DNA from: Brachypodium distachyon
Taxonomy: Eukaryota > Streptophyta > Magnoliopsida > Poales > Poaceae
Reading direction: 5' to 3'
DNA length: 64,000 bases
Assembly (NCBI RefSeq): GCF_000005505.3
Contig: NC_016133.3
Location: 744,001-808,000 of the forward strand
Numbering within the stretch: position 1 is the first letter of the stretch; the number at the start of each line of letters is the position of its first letter. Below the pieces are notes generated by a model. That model was not told the DNA's origin and searched no databases. It worked only from the letters and a program-made list of their open reading frames with translations. Positions 23,776 to 35,749 of the stretch are shown piece after piece. The position numbers were made by a program, and so were the translations under genes.

Positions 23776-24339
23776 CCTATGTCCATTTGCTTTGCCCATT
23801 AGCCTTTCCTGATCTTTGCCACCTACCCGGGAAGACCTGGCCATCAGATTCTTGTTGTGTCAGCGTACTTGCTCCATTTGGCCTAACTTTCCTGTGCTTC
23901 TTTAATGAAATTTCTCACATGTCTACAGCTGGCCTTTTCATGAAATGGAAGTCGTGTGTAGCGGCAATCTGCTCCAGTTTTCTTGAGCCTGGACTCGCAC
24001 ACTGGTATATCTGATTAAAAACTTGATCTTTTGTTTGCCGCAGGTGTTGTGACTGGGCCAGGGACAGGCTTTGGTCAAGACCGCGACACATGCACGGAAG
24101 ACAGGTTCCCTGACGCAGCCGCTGTGTATATATGTGCGATTAATTGGGCCAAGTCGTCAAAGGAAACCTTATAAAAGCAGAAGGAGATGAACTGATGGAC
24201 ATACAGGTAAAGGAGGTTCTCACACGACACGAATCCCTTTGGACCAATTCTGTGGCATGCCTTGGTCAGCTTACATGCCAATTCTGCTCCGTTCGTTCGC
24301 CGTCCTTGTATTAACCACTCCGGGCTGTAGTTTGTTGCA

Positions 24340-25140
24340 GGGAAATTTACCGGGTCTTCTGAAAGTCCCCGTTCAGTGGTATATATTATCAGGGGAATGA
24401 CCGAAGGGTAAGAAAACTAGTGCACCACAAAATCCTCTGCTATTACCGCTATTATTATATATTTCTCCCATCAGCACATGGAAAGGAGACTTCTGTGCCA
24501 AAAATACTATGGTGTGTGTGTAGTACTCTATCTAACATGCTCTGTCCTCGCTTGTGCAGCATCTCTGATTGAGCCTCTTGTCAATGGTTTCAAATAGCGG
24601 GCTATAGCGGCGCTATGCCGACTTGAGCAAGATTATGCAAGATTTAGCTGCTGGAGAGAGCTGCCGCTGAACATTGTAGCCCGCTATTTGTAACTGCCTC
24701 CCATCATCAAGGAGGCTCCGAGGAAAGCTTTAGCCTTGCTTTGCATGCCTGGATGTGAACTTCCCACCTGAGCTGAGGACGACGGGCCGGCTTAAATAAT
24801 TGGTGGTCTTTGGAAAATTTACATCATCGACTTAATTAATTGGCGGTGTTTGGAAACCCAGGGTGTTTTTTTTTTCTGGGAACACGTCAATTACTACCAA
24901 CTGTGACCGCTATCAAAGTGATTTTGCAAGTACCAGTGACCTCTATCAAAAATATAATGTGGCCAAAATACACATTACATGGTGCATTTTAAGTTTTTTT
25001 TAATCAAAAGAAATACCATGCTGAGTATTTTTTTTTCTGATGATCTAACAATAAGAGATAAATTAAACATTGGCGGGATTATTTCAAACATCAATCATCA
25101 GGCAGTGTTTTTTTGGGGGGCAATCAGGCAGTGTGTGTTG
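24340..25140. other. Spacer between WAK array and eL37
   Basis: No gene seen. It holds one inverted-repeat element (24590-24692, listed separately) and AT-rich low-complexity stretches. Confidence 0.5.
24590..24692. mobile_element. Small inverted-repeat element (AAATAGCGGGCTA termini)
   Basis: About 100 bases bounded by caaatagcgggctatagcgg and tagcccgctatttg in inverted orientation, consistent with a short non-autonomous DNA element. No target duplication could be fixed. Confidence 0.5.
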
Positions 25141-25144
25141 TTCA

Positions 25145-25580
25145 TTTTTTTTTAGAGCAACGATCTGGCTTTATTGATTCAAAAGACAACGTACAAAAGA
25201 TTGATACACGAAAGAACACAGATAACAAAGATACTCAATAGAATTAAAAGCTTCATTGTAGTCCGTCGAAATAAACTTCTCTTGATTCATTCTTCGCATC
25301 TTGATGCTTCTCCATGTATTCGTTGACAAAATTACAAAATATCATGCTTGCACAAGCTGAACTAACCTCAGAGGTTTAAAAAGCCGCATGAGCCGCCCAC
25401 CTCAAATGGTGAGAACTACCCAAAACACGAAAAGACGTGCCATGAGAATCACTGACTCCATGACATAAGTTGCAACGCCTACACCAGAACGATGAAGGAG
25501 CCAGGATACCAATCTTTTAGATGACGTTGTCTCCATCGCCAAGACGCCGCCGAGAAGCACACAAAAACCTAAAAAAAAAG
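25145..25580 (-). mobile_element. Probable retroposon 3' region
   Basis: Minus strand ends in TGAATCAATAAAGCCAGATC followed by an A-rich run, as a polyadenylated retroposon tail would. The upstream 400 bases contain only broken frames. Family not determined; no clear target duplication seen. Confidence 0.4.
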
Positions 25581-25704
25581 GTAGCAAAACTTGATGCCAG
25601 ACGTTGACCCGTGGTTTTCCTCGTTTCTTAAGACCAAATCGGCCGTGAGAGACGAGAGGAACCGCTGGAGATTGAAGCTTCCTCGAAAAGGACGGCGACG
25701 GGTA

Positions 25705-25945
25705 GGGTTTTCTTTAGGGTTTAGGGTTTTCTTTCTGGGTTCTGTTCGCAAGTTCTTGATTTTGTTGTTGTTACTTCGAACACACTGTGGTGGCCTGCTC
25801 AATGTGGGCTGACTGTTCTAATGAGCCACAAAGAAGGCCCACGAGCTAAACCAAATCCTGCACGAATCTCACCCACACGGCCCATATAGAACAAAAGGCC
25901 CGCCACGGCTGCTCCGCTCGCTCCTTATAAAACCAGGGTAGGGTT
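25705..25945 (+). promoter_or_regulatory. eL37 promoter: telo-boxes, site II elements, TATA box
   Basis: Contains TTTAGGGTTTAGGG (about 25710-25727), TGGGCT at about 25806, GGCCCA motifs at about 25832 and 25878, a TATA box (TTATAAAA, 25925-25932) and AGGGTTT at 25939. Telo-box plus site II (TGGGCY) is the usual plant ribosomal-protein promoter grammar. Confidence 0.75.
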
Positions 25946-26018
25946 TCGCTCCACTACCCCCTCGACTGCCGCCGCCGCCACTCCTCCCATTCGCCGCCTC
26001 CTCTTCCAACCCTAAGAG

Positions 26019-27878
26019 ATGGTACGCCTCCTCCTCCAAACCCTAGCTCCCGCCGCCGGCGGTGTCTCCGGCTTGGCCGTCCGTGGCTAATCCCGCATGG
26101 TTTTGTTTTGTTGCAGACGAAGGGTACGGGCAGCTTCGGCAAGCGCCGGAACAAGACCCACACGCTGTGCATCCGCTGCGGCCGCCGCAGCTTCCACCTC
26201 CAGAAGAGCACCTGCTCCTCCTGCGGCTACCCCGCCGCCCGCATCCGCAAGTGTAAGCGCCCCCCTTCAATCTTCCTTTTTCCGCATCCATCCGCGTAGA
26301 TCTCTAGATTTGTATGCTTGTCGTATTGGATGCTTGCAGTGTGTGCTGCAGAGCCGATTACTAGATCGTATCAGCATTAGGACACCAAATCATGGGGGTG
26401 ATGGTTTAGATTTTGCATGCTGCAGGTGATCTTTTCGGTCACCGTTTCCAGTTGTCGATCTGGGTTGTTCTGTACGTTTAGTGCCCCAGTCTAGGCCTGG
26501 CAATGGTGGCTCAGATTGCCGGCTCGAATGTTTTACTTGTTAATATGCAAAATCGCTGTGATGAATCATGAAATCTACAACGCATGTCAGACTTCGGAGA
26601 TGCCTTTGGCATTGATGAGAAGATATTTCATGTTCTGAGCTATACATGTTTTCCATACTCCACTAGCACTTTTAAGCAATAATTACTCTTTTTGGATGTT
26701 GCTGGAACAGTAGTTTGGGCACCATGTTGTGTTTTTCATGCCTGCTTGTATGTGTCAAGTTGTGTGAGGGTCAAGTGATGAGGAATAAACTGCAACAATA
26801 TGATGGAGCTATGCTCCTCTGATTCTTAGTATTTAAGTCTCTGATGATACCACCACACCATTTTTGTTTGTCTGTTTATCCACATATTCGAGCCCATTTC
26901 TTCCAGTCAAACACAATTTTATGTTCCACGTTTAATGGGAAGCATTTTGCTAGTTGCTTGAAATTATTCTCTGTTTTAATAGTCTTTATACATTACATTC
27001 TTGCTGATTTTGTTTGTGAGGGTCCACTAACTAGTTGTAAATATCAACTCTGTGCTATACCCCACTGATTCCGAAGTATTCCCTCCGTTCCTAAATACTT
27101 GTCGTGGTTTTAGTGCAACTTTGCACTAAAACCACGACAAGTATTTAGGAACAGAGGGAGTACTAGTCTGATGCCCTGCCATGTGTAGTCCCATTGTATC
27201 TTGTTTTTGCCTTGCTTGGTACCATTTGGAGGTCAAGTGATGATGTATAACTGCAACAATATGACAGGAGTTAATATTTTCCTGTGATTCCTAGTTTTAA
27301 GACTGATGATCCCCTTCATGCTGCACCTTTTGGATTATTGCCTTTTATCTTCTGGAATACAATCTTCCTGGTCTGTAATGTGTGGTCTTAACTTGTGATC
27401 TCTCATCACGCATCTTGACTGTTATCTTGAATGTTATATCTTGCCATTGATCAATGAATAGGCAATCACCTGTTATAATCATGGAAGGCTTGTATGATGA
27501 TGTTTTCTTTTGTGTTCTTTCGGTGTGTTGGTTTTACTACTTGCCTGTCATTCAGCCTTACCCTCTGTCCGTGATTGATTTCTGCTATCTTGTGTTTTGG
27601 CTCAGTGTTAACATAGTGATTCATGATTTCAGACAACTGGAGTGTGAAGGCCATCAGGCGCAAGACCACCGGGACTGGAAGGATGAGGTACATGCGCAAC
27701 GTGCCTCGCAGGTTCAAGAGCAACTTCAGAGAAGGTAGCACCTGTTATCCACCTTGAAATATTCGACACCTGAAGCCCTCCCCTGTTTAATCTATGGCAA
27801 TTCTGATTTTGTTGTTATCCGTTGTGCCTTAATTCAGGTACTGCGGCTGCCCCGAAGAAGAGCACCGCAGCCAACTAG
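26019..27878 (+). CDS. RPL37: 60S ribosomal protein L37 (eL37)
   Basis: Small zinc-finger protein of the large ribosomal subunit. Exons: 26019-26021 (the ATG alone), 26117-26252, 27633-27734 and 27838-27878 (TAG). The protein reads [46 protein letters not shown] and ends KKSTAAN, about 93 aa. The C..C (CIRC) and C..C (CSSC) pairs form the zinc site. The first exon carries only the start codon, followed directly by GTACGC. Intron 2 is 1.4 kb and contains a Stowaway-type MITE. No lesions. Confidence 0.95.
27079..27160. mobile_element. Palindromic Stowaway-type MITE in eL37 intron 2
   Basis: 82 bases that fold almost completely on themselves: ttccctccgttcctaaatac and its near-exact complement flank a short centre (gcaactttgc). 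TA target duplications are at 27077-27078 and 27161-27162. Confidence 0.85.
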
Positions 27879-28430
27879 GTCTGTGATTTGCCATCAAGAA
27901 GAATCAATCGGATGAAGCTAGGAATTAAAAACTTTTTGCTTGGATTGTGTACCGTCCGAACTATATGTTTCTAATAGCTGTTGAGTATGGATCTGATATG
28001 TTTTGTTGCATGGATTCGAGATGACCTCTTCCCTAGTGCAACGATGTCTGTCGTGTTTATTGTTTTTGGAATCTTTGTTTGGTCTTATATTTCCCAGATT
28101 GGTTCCTATTAGTAATTTCAGCATCATCAGTAGTCATCATCTGTCTCCCCAACAGTATGATCTCACTATTTTAATCATCTGATGGAAAATACTATGCGTA
28201 AAAAAGTTTGATAGGTTGGGCGCAGTATGAACCCACAATCAGATGCCAGGACATTGGGAATTGGGAACAATATGATGAACCTAAAGATGGCTAAGCTAAT
28301 TCAGATCATATGATCCATGATCCTAGTTCTGAAACATACTAGCTGACTTAAATAGAAATAAAGCTTGGGTCATTCTTGATGGAAGGCGACAACATGGTTC
28401 ATTCATGCATAAACAAGTTTTCACTTGGCC

Positions 28431-29063
28431 TTCTTCCCTAAGGGCATGGAAGGCGGCAGTGCCCTCTTCTAGCTAAAGTCGCTGGTCCGGCCTTCCGGCT
28501 CGCCGCTATCATCATTACTAACCTCAATTCACCTCCTTAGCATTATCATTCTCCTCCGCTGACGCCGATCTTCTCTTCTGGGCATTCACCTTTCCGAGCA
28601 ACCTCTCCTCAACCAGATCAATGGGAGCTGCGCGCTTTACGTTAGGTGCCACTTTAGCACCGAGACCAAGCCTGCAATGAAATAACTTGAGCCTCATAAC
28701 CAATTATCCGGGAATGCTAACAAGATGACTTGATGGATTAATACCCTGACGGCTGACCCTCAGAATCCTTATATAGTTTTTTTTTTAGAGGAAATCCTTA
28801 TATAGTTGAGTTCATCTTGCTCCGGTGCACTCATTCTGTCCACCCATGTCTGGGCCTGAGAAGGATTCACAGAATTGACAAATACACTAACTGGAAAAAA
28901 AATTACTATACGAAGGCATCGATGGCCATGGCCGCAAACACATATAAGTAGGCAGAGGGTTGAAGGCGACGGAGCGGGCCTTGTTGAGCGTGACCACTTT
29001 CGGGAGAGGGGCTTTCTTCTCCGGCGGCGGGTTATTCTTCTCCGTCGACTGCTCAGTCGCCAT
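28431..29063 (-). pseudogene. Broken small gene (possibly DUF3245-like)
   Basis: Minus strand: exon 1-like MATEQSTEKNNPPPEKKAPL followed by KVVTLNKA; exon 2-like (after ctcag, about 28850) AQTWVDRMSAPEQDELN; exon 3-like (from about 28674) LGLGAKVAPNVKRAAPIDL and VEERLLGKVNAQKRRSAS, then after a frame change KRALPPSMPLGKKAK and stop at 28431. The reading frame is broken by the loss of a proper exon 1 donor, a 29-base insertion in exon 2 (28764-28807), and a stop/frameshift in exon 3. The LGLGAKV...K.LLGKI/VNAQKRK pattern recalls small conserved eukaryotic proteins of the DUF3245 type; that name is from memory and tentative. Confidence 0.5.
28764..28807 (-). mobile_element. Minimal A-tailed insertion with 15-base target duplication
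   Basis: Direct repeat aatccttatatagtt at 28764-28778 and 28793-28807 surrounds 14 bases (28779-28792) that read TCCTCT followed by eight A on the minus strand. This looks like an extremely 5'-truncated LINE-mediated insertion in the broken gene. Confidence 0.65.
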
Positions 29064-29691
29064 CGCTGGGCGGGCCGCTGAAGAGGGCTCACTAACGGCA
29101 GGGGATTGGGCGGCGGCGAACCGGACGGCGAGGTGTCTCAAGTCTCAACCTTATGTTACCCCTCTAAAGAAGAACGATTGTTTTAAAAATGCAGAGAATC
29201 CAATTTTAACACATCTGGTCGATAAATTGTTTTAATACTCAACATACTCCAGTTTGTGATGTAACCTCAAGGCTTGATGACATAAACATTGCCTCATGGC
29301 AACTGGCTCCAGAGCATCAACCTTTCTGGGGTTTTGCTGCTTAAGAATACGCCTCTTGTGTATCCTCGCTAGTACAGGAATTACTAGCATATAGCTAATC
29401 AGTGACATCAATCCAGTGACACGCAAGCAAAGAAAACAGTTGGCTACGTTGATGAAATTTGTGACAGACATATCAGCTCTAGCATCCCGAGGAACCTCGG
29501 TAAAAGACAGTACGGATACTCAAACGAAACACATAAATAGTTGGTACTCATTCAGAAAGTAACTTAACATTTAGTTTCAACCGCCATGACTTCCATCCAG
29601 AAGAACACAAAACAGGACATGAATGTCGACAGAGTACTAGCGAAAGCAGCCATCAAATTAAACTGACTATGACGTTTCAGGCACCATTCTC

Positions 29692-30983
<1,292 letters not shown>

Positions 30984-30991
30984 CGCTACTG

Positions 30992-32330
30992 CTGCAAGTG
31001 GAGTAGTGGCGCTGCGCAAGAGGAAACCCAAAATGCGTTAAGAATTAAGTTAATCAGATATTCAGATGTATTTTATTTCAGAAGAGAAGGCTAAAAACAG
31101 TGTTGCATACAGATGCTCTGAAAATAACTAGCAGCGAGTAACCTGGTAAACATGCTACTCCCTCCGATCCATATTAATTGTCGAAATATTACATGTATCT
31201 AGACGCTTTTTAGGCATAGATACATCCATATTTGGGCAAATTTGAGACAATTAATATGGATCTGAGGGAGTATTTCATAAGCAGGATGAGGAGTTTCTTC
31301 TAAGTGCTACATGTGTAAACAAAGGGCAAAATCTCAAAAGAACTAATACACACCTTAGGAATCTACATTATACTAAGTGATGTTTTCGACAGTTACACAT
31401 TTCATTGCAAAACCCAGAAAAGCTATCTTTTGCGTTGCTTATGCCACATACAGCATAATCCCAGTGCCCAATCAATGTTTGTTCCATAACTGCACAACTT
31501 TTACGAACAAAAGTTAAGATATAAGTTGGTTACTGCCACAGCTAAATTTTGACAAGCACCCCCCAAATTTGCACTCAAAAGCTTTGTTCGCAGAGGGGCT
31601 TGAGTGAAACCGTAAAAGATCAGACCACCTAGGGTGAATGTACACAGCAACAAGATCAAACTGTACTGATCATACATGCACAGATTAACAGACAAGTATG
31701 AGGCGGTGCTGCAGCTCAACAAGGGTGTACATCTAACTGTAGACCCACTAGTTTCGGCGAACAAAACTAACTCATGCATGTATAACATGCATAGTATATG
31801 CTACGACTAAGCACGATCAATAGTAACTCGAAAATGATGCAGCCCTGCCCACAGCAAACAGAATCACATTCGACCAGCCCAGCGTGCAACCGGCCGCTAC
31901 TATTCCAGGAACCCCAGTCGGAGCAGAAATCAATCAGAGGCAAGGGCATGGACCGTGGATCTAGAACGCGTGCACCCAGAAATCGCGAACGCCAGTGGGA
32001 GGATTCATCTATTTCGTGGATCTATCTAGTAGAACGCGAGCACACAGAAACGGGGGATGAGGCGGCTTGACTTACGACGGCTTGAGGAGGAGAGCGCTGC
32101 CGGCGACGACGAAGGTCTGCGCCGCCGAGCCGAGGGAGAGAGCGGCGAGGGAGGAAGGTGACTGGGGTTTGTGTGGCTGGCTGCTAGGGTTTCCCAACTC
32201 TCTTGATAAACCACGCTGACATGGGCCGGGCCGCGAGGTATTTCTCTGTTCAGCAATTCAGATCCAGCCCATAAGTTTTGTTTTTCTGTGTTCAGCCCAC
32301 CGTAGACACAGCCCACAAGTCCTGATTTTG
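30992..32330 (-). promoter_or_regulatory. eS1 5' module: UTR intron, 5' exon, site II promoter
   Basis: The acceptor cttgcag sits 8 bases before the start codon; the donor (GTC|GTAAGTC) is at 32076/32075. Upstream are AGGGTTT (about 32188) and several GGCCC/TGGGCT elements (32223-32315). The intron contains a Stowaway MITE (31158-31270). The whole module from about 31095 is homologous to 34540-35540 upstream of SEC61 beta. Confidence 0.7.
31158..31270. mobile_element. Stowaway MITE in eS1 5'UTR intron
   Basis: 113 bases, CTCCCTCCGATCCATATTAA at the left and its complement at the right (ttaatatggatctgagggag), flanked by TA. Absent from the corresponding place in the SEC61 beta intron, so it was inserted after that duplication. 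Confidence 0.85.
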
Positions 32331-32404
32331 TTGTAATCCGATGTATTCTGTCGCACGGATTTGAAAATTCTACGCAAGTAAGAATTTTCTCTGAATCACC
32401 TTCT

Positions 32405-33430
32405 ATCTAAAGTCTCAGACTTGATTCATCCGGCGACTGGAGAATGGGATCCAGACTTGATACAACAGACGTTTCTTCCTGTTGATGCTAATCCGGATTT
32501 TGAGTATCCCTCTTCCTAGGTATGAGACGGAAGACTTCATTGCTTGGAGTTTCACTAAGACAGGATTATTCACTGTTAAGTCAGCTTATCATGTTGAATG
32601 GGAACATCAATTTGGTAGTAGACTAGCTCGGGCTGGGGCTCCAGAAATGATGGACGTTAATCACACGTGGGACAAGCTTTGGAAACTCAAGGTACCAAGC
32701 AAAATCAAAATATTTATTTGGAGAGCATTGCATGGAGCTCAAGTCCACTTCGGTCGATCTTGGCGAACAGGCACGTTAAGGTCAGTGCCCAGTTGTCCTG
32801 TGTGTCAGGGTGGCGCTGAAGATATCCGGCATTTGTTATTTACTTGCTCTCGGGCGACACAGGTCAGGCATTCTCTCGGGCTCAGTGAGGCTCTTCGTCA
32901 TACTTTGGCAGTTGATCTCTCGGGCGAGATTGTCTTGGAGTTTCTCCTGGAAGAACACGCCTCGTCGAGTGCGGCGGAACTCATAGCTACTGCTACCTGG
33001 TACCTGCGGTGGGAGCGACGAAAGTGTGTTCGTGGTGAACCTGTACAGTTTCCTGAGCGGTCAGCGATGTCTATAATTCAGCAGATCACTTGTTGTCCCA
33101 CAGTTTCGGTGGCTGGAGCTATGGCTCTCCAGCTGGGCTTGGAACTGGCACATACGGTTGGATGCAATCGTCTTGTTGTTAATTTAGATAGTATGGAAGT
33201 GATTGAGGCCATGAATCAAGGATGTAGATCTGCGGGTCTTGGTGCTGCGGTCTATGATGATTGTTTTTTTCTAGCTTCCCCGCGAGGCTAGCAAGGTGGC
33301 TCATGAATTAGCACAATTAGCTAGATACTCTCCTCCACAGGTTTGGCTAGAAAATCCTTCTGAACGTATTGTGCCTCTTTTCTTGCATATATCGAATGAA
33401 TAAAGAGGTACTTTACTTGGTCAAGAAAAA
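32405..33430 (+). mobile_element. LINE 3' fragment: zf-RVT and RNase H-like region
   Basis: An open stretch (32482-33291) encodes the C-terminal part of a non-LTR retrotransposon polyprotein: WKLKVPSKIKIFIWRALHG and CPVCQGGAEDIRHLLFTC (zinc-knuckle-like region that follows reverse transcriptase), then GAMALQLGLELAHTVGC and LVVNLDSMEVIEAMNQG (RNase H-like). A frameshift near 33285 leads to KVAHELAQLARYSPPQ and a stop at 33401-33403, then AATAAAGAGG. Upstream (32405-32480) SDLIHPATGEWDPDLIQQT is also LINE-like. The reverse transcriptase proper is missing. Confidence 0.82.
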
Positions 33431-33591
33431 AGAACTTGCCTACAGTTGTGGATAATTGTAATTAACAGAGATATTGTAATTACCAGAGATATATATCCCT
33501 GAATCATGATGGATTTAGCACCACATCGCATTGTTGGATCTGTATTGCTCAACCAGAAGAGTTTTCGACAATAAAAATTTGCAGTCACAAC

Positions 33592-33675
33592 GTGCACATG
33601 TATCTAAACGTTTCTTAGATATAGATACATCCATATTTGAGCAAATTTAAGTCACTTGATATCGAACGGAAGGAG
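33592..33675. mobile_element. Truncated Stowaway MITE
   Basis: The interior acatgtatctaaacg...atagatacatccatatttg and the right end gaacggaaggag followed by TA are present; the left terminus is missing. Confidence 0.6.
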
Positions 33676-34127
33676 TACATCAATAGAATACATGCAACCT
33701 GCAAACGATAGTGGCATGTGCACTGCAAAAATGCCATCAACCAAATTCTCTTAGTCACATCTTAATTGTATCGGACACAAGAACCGTTATGTGATTCCGA
33801 GCTTTGATGTAAGCAGAGAAACAAATGGATCAACTGGGCAATAGGCCAACTGTAAGGAAAAGGAAGGATACGAGAGAACAGATCGCTAAAAAAAACTAAC
33901 ATATAATAAGGATATTACCGATAATAAGGAAGCAGTTGCCAAGCTTTACTTGCAAGGATTCAGCTAAGGATTCAGCTATAGCATCTCAGCATTTATAAGG
34001 TGTATAAAATTTTAAGGTATAACAACATAGGAGTATTTTCAGGATCTGATAGTCATTTTGCTATGTCTTCAAATCAATTCTATAGGTTCCTCTGTTCATA
34101 GACTCTGAGTCCATAGGTACCAAGAAC

Positions 34128-34373
34128 CTAGTTAGGGGTGCGGTACAGCTTGCCGAAAACATGGAGAACGGCGACGACCGCAATAAACCCCACGCTCATG
34201 ATCAGAACGGCGTTTGGGGACATCTTGCGCCCAGCAGCCTCGTCGGTGTAGAACTGAAGCATTGTACTGGCGCCACCACCTCCAGCAGTAGCTCCACCGG
34301 TGGTTCTACGCCTGCGCAGGCCTGCAGCAGCTGCTGCACTCCCTCTTGCAGGTGCCTCACCATTGGCCACCAT
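34128..34373 (-). CDS. SEC61B: Protein transport protein SEC61 subunit beta
   Basis: Tail-anchored subunit of the ER translocon. A single coding exon of 81 aa: [18 protein letters not shown], a basic RRRRTTGG and glycine-rich stretch, the conserved [20 protein letters not shown], then one membrane anchor ([20 protein letters not shown]) and RTPN. Family-typical length. An acceptor (tatgcag) lies about 15 bases 5' of the ATG, so the 5' UTR is interrupted by an intron of about 850 bases whose donor is at 35237. Confidence 0.95.
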   Translation of the reverse strand: MVANGEAPARGSAAAAAGLRRRRTTGGATAGGGGASTMLQFYTDEAAGRKMSPNAVLIMSVGFIAVVAVLHVFGKLYRTPN

Positions 34374-34387
34374 CTTGTTTTAGCTCT

Positions 34388-35565
34388 CTGCATAGAAGTT
34401 CAAGTTTGTACCATGAGACTTGTATATCTATTACCATGAAGAACCAAAACATACAGCGCTGAACGCTCGATGATCAAAAAGCATGTGTCATTTATTGAGT
34501 TCATCAGATATATTTCATTGCGAAAGTTTAGGGGAAACACAATATTTCATACAATGCTCTGAAAATAACTAGTAGCAGGTGACCTGTTGAACACGCTATT
34601 TCACAAGTTCTTCTACGTGCAATATGTGTAAACACAAGACAAAATACTCAGAAGAATTAATACACAACTTGGAAACTCAAATTCATACTAAGTGAAGTTT
34701 TCAACAATTACACATTTTCATTGCAAAACACAGAAAAGCCATCTTTTGTGTCCCTTATACCACCACAAATACAGCAATACTACCAGTGTTCAATCAATCA
34801 AGATTCCATGACTGTACAACTCTAATAAAATATGTAAAGATATAAGTCGGTGACTGCCACAGCTAAATGTTGACAAGCACCCTAAAACCTGTACACAAAA
34901 GCCTTGTTCACAGAGGGGATTGAGTGAAACGGTAAAAGATTTTAGCATCAATCATGAATGCACAGGACAAGATTAACAGACGAACAACAGGTATGGATGA
35001 ATTATGAACAGAACAAGATCATAGCACACTGCTTAGTTTCTCCCCAAATCTCATTCATCCAGCCCAACATGCAACCGGCGGCTGCTATTCAAGGAACCCC
35101 GATCGGAACGGAAATCAAACAGACAAGGGCGGCGGATCTACAACGTATTCACCCAGAAATCGCGTAGGTCTGTGTGATCTATATATTTGGGATCTAGAAC
35201 GTAAGCAACCAGAGACGGGAGACGGGGCTTGACTTACCACGGCTTGAGGAGAACCCTGCCGGCGGTGACTGGTGAGAAAGAGCCGGCCTGGGTTTGCGCC
35301 GTCGAGGTCGAGGGGGGCAGATCGGCGGCGCAGGCAAGGTGACTTTTTTTTTGTGCTAGTGTTGGGAAACGCTCCTAATAAACCTCGCTCAGTTGGACCG
35401 GCCCACGAGCGATTTCTCTGTTCAGCACTTGAGATACAGCCCGCAAGTTCTGTTTTCTCTGTTAACCTCAGATAGAGCCCACAAGTTCTGTTTTCTCTGT
35501 TAACCTCAGATACAGCCCACAAGTTCTGTTTTCTTCCGTTCACCTTAGATACAGCCCACAACTTA
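34388..35565 (-). promoter_or_regulatory. SEC61 beta 5' module: UTR intron, 5' exon, repeated site II promoter
   Basis: Donor GTG|GTAAGTC at 35238/35237 ends a 5' UTR exon (about 35238-35330). The intron and promoter are collinear and recognisably homologous with the eS1 module at 31.1-32.3 kb (for example tgccacagctaaat-ttgacaagcaccc, cagaggggnttgagtgaaac, acggcttgaggag). The promoter carries a tandem array of GCCCACAAG elements (35413-35561). Confidence 0.7.
35413..35561. repeat. Tandem repeat of about 38 bases carrying site II elements
   Basis: Four units of the form ctctgttaacctcagatac followed by agcccacaagttctgtttt. Each unit contains AGCCCRCAA, which read on the minus (promoter) strand is TTGYGGGCT. 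The two middle units are nearly identical. Confidence 0.85.
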
Positions 35566-35657
35566 TTTTTAATCTTATAATTTATTTTAGAATGAAAAGT
35601 ACTCATAAATATAGGATCTTATGCAAATAATCCATTTGAATTTAGAACATGTATGTA

Positions 35658-35745
35658 CTCCCTCGGTCTCTAAATTCATGTCGTGATTTTAGTGGACTTG
35701 TACTAAAATCACCATAAAAATTTAGGAACAGAGCTATGTACGGAG
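35658..35745. mobile_element. Stowaway-like MITE
   Basis: 88 bases: CTCCCTCGGTCTCTAAATTC at the left, aatttaggaacagagctatg plus cggag at the right, with TA on each side. The interior resembles the eL37 intron MITE. Confidence 0.7.
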
Positions 35746-35749
35746 TACA

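Noticed and set aside
29232..29471. Short minus-strand open frame downstream of eS1 with a hydrophobic segment
   Set aside because: No family resemblance, no splice or start support, in the AT-rich 3' flank.
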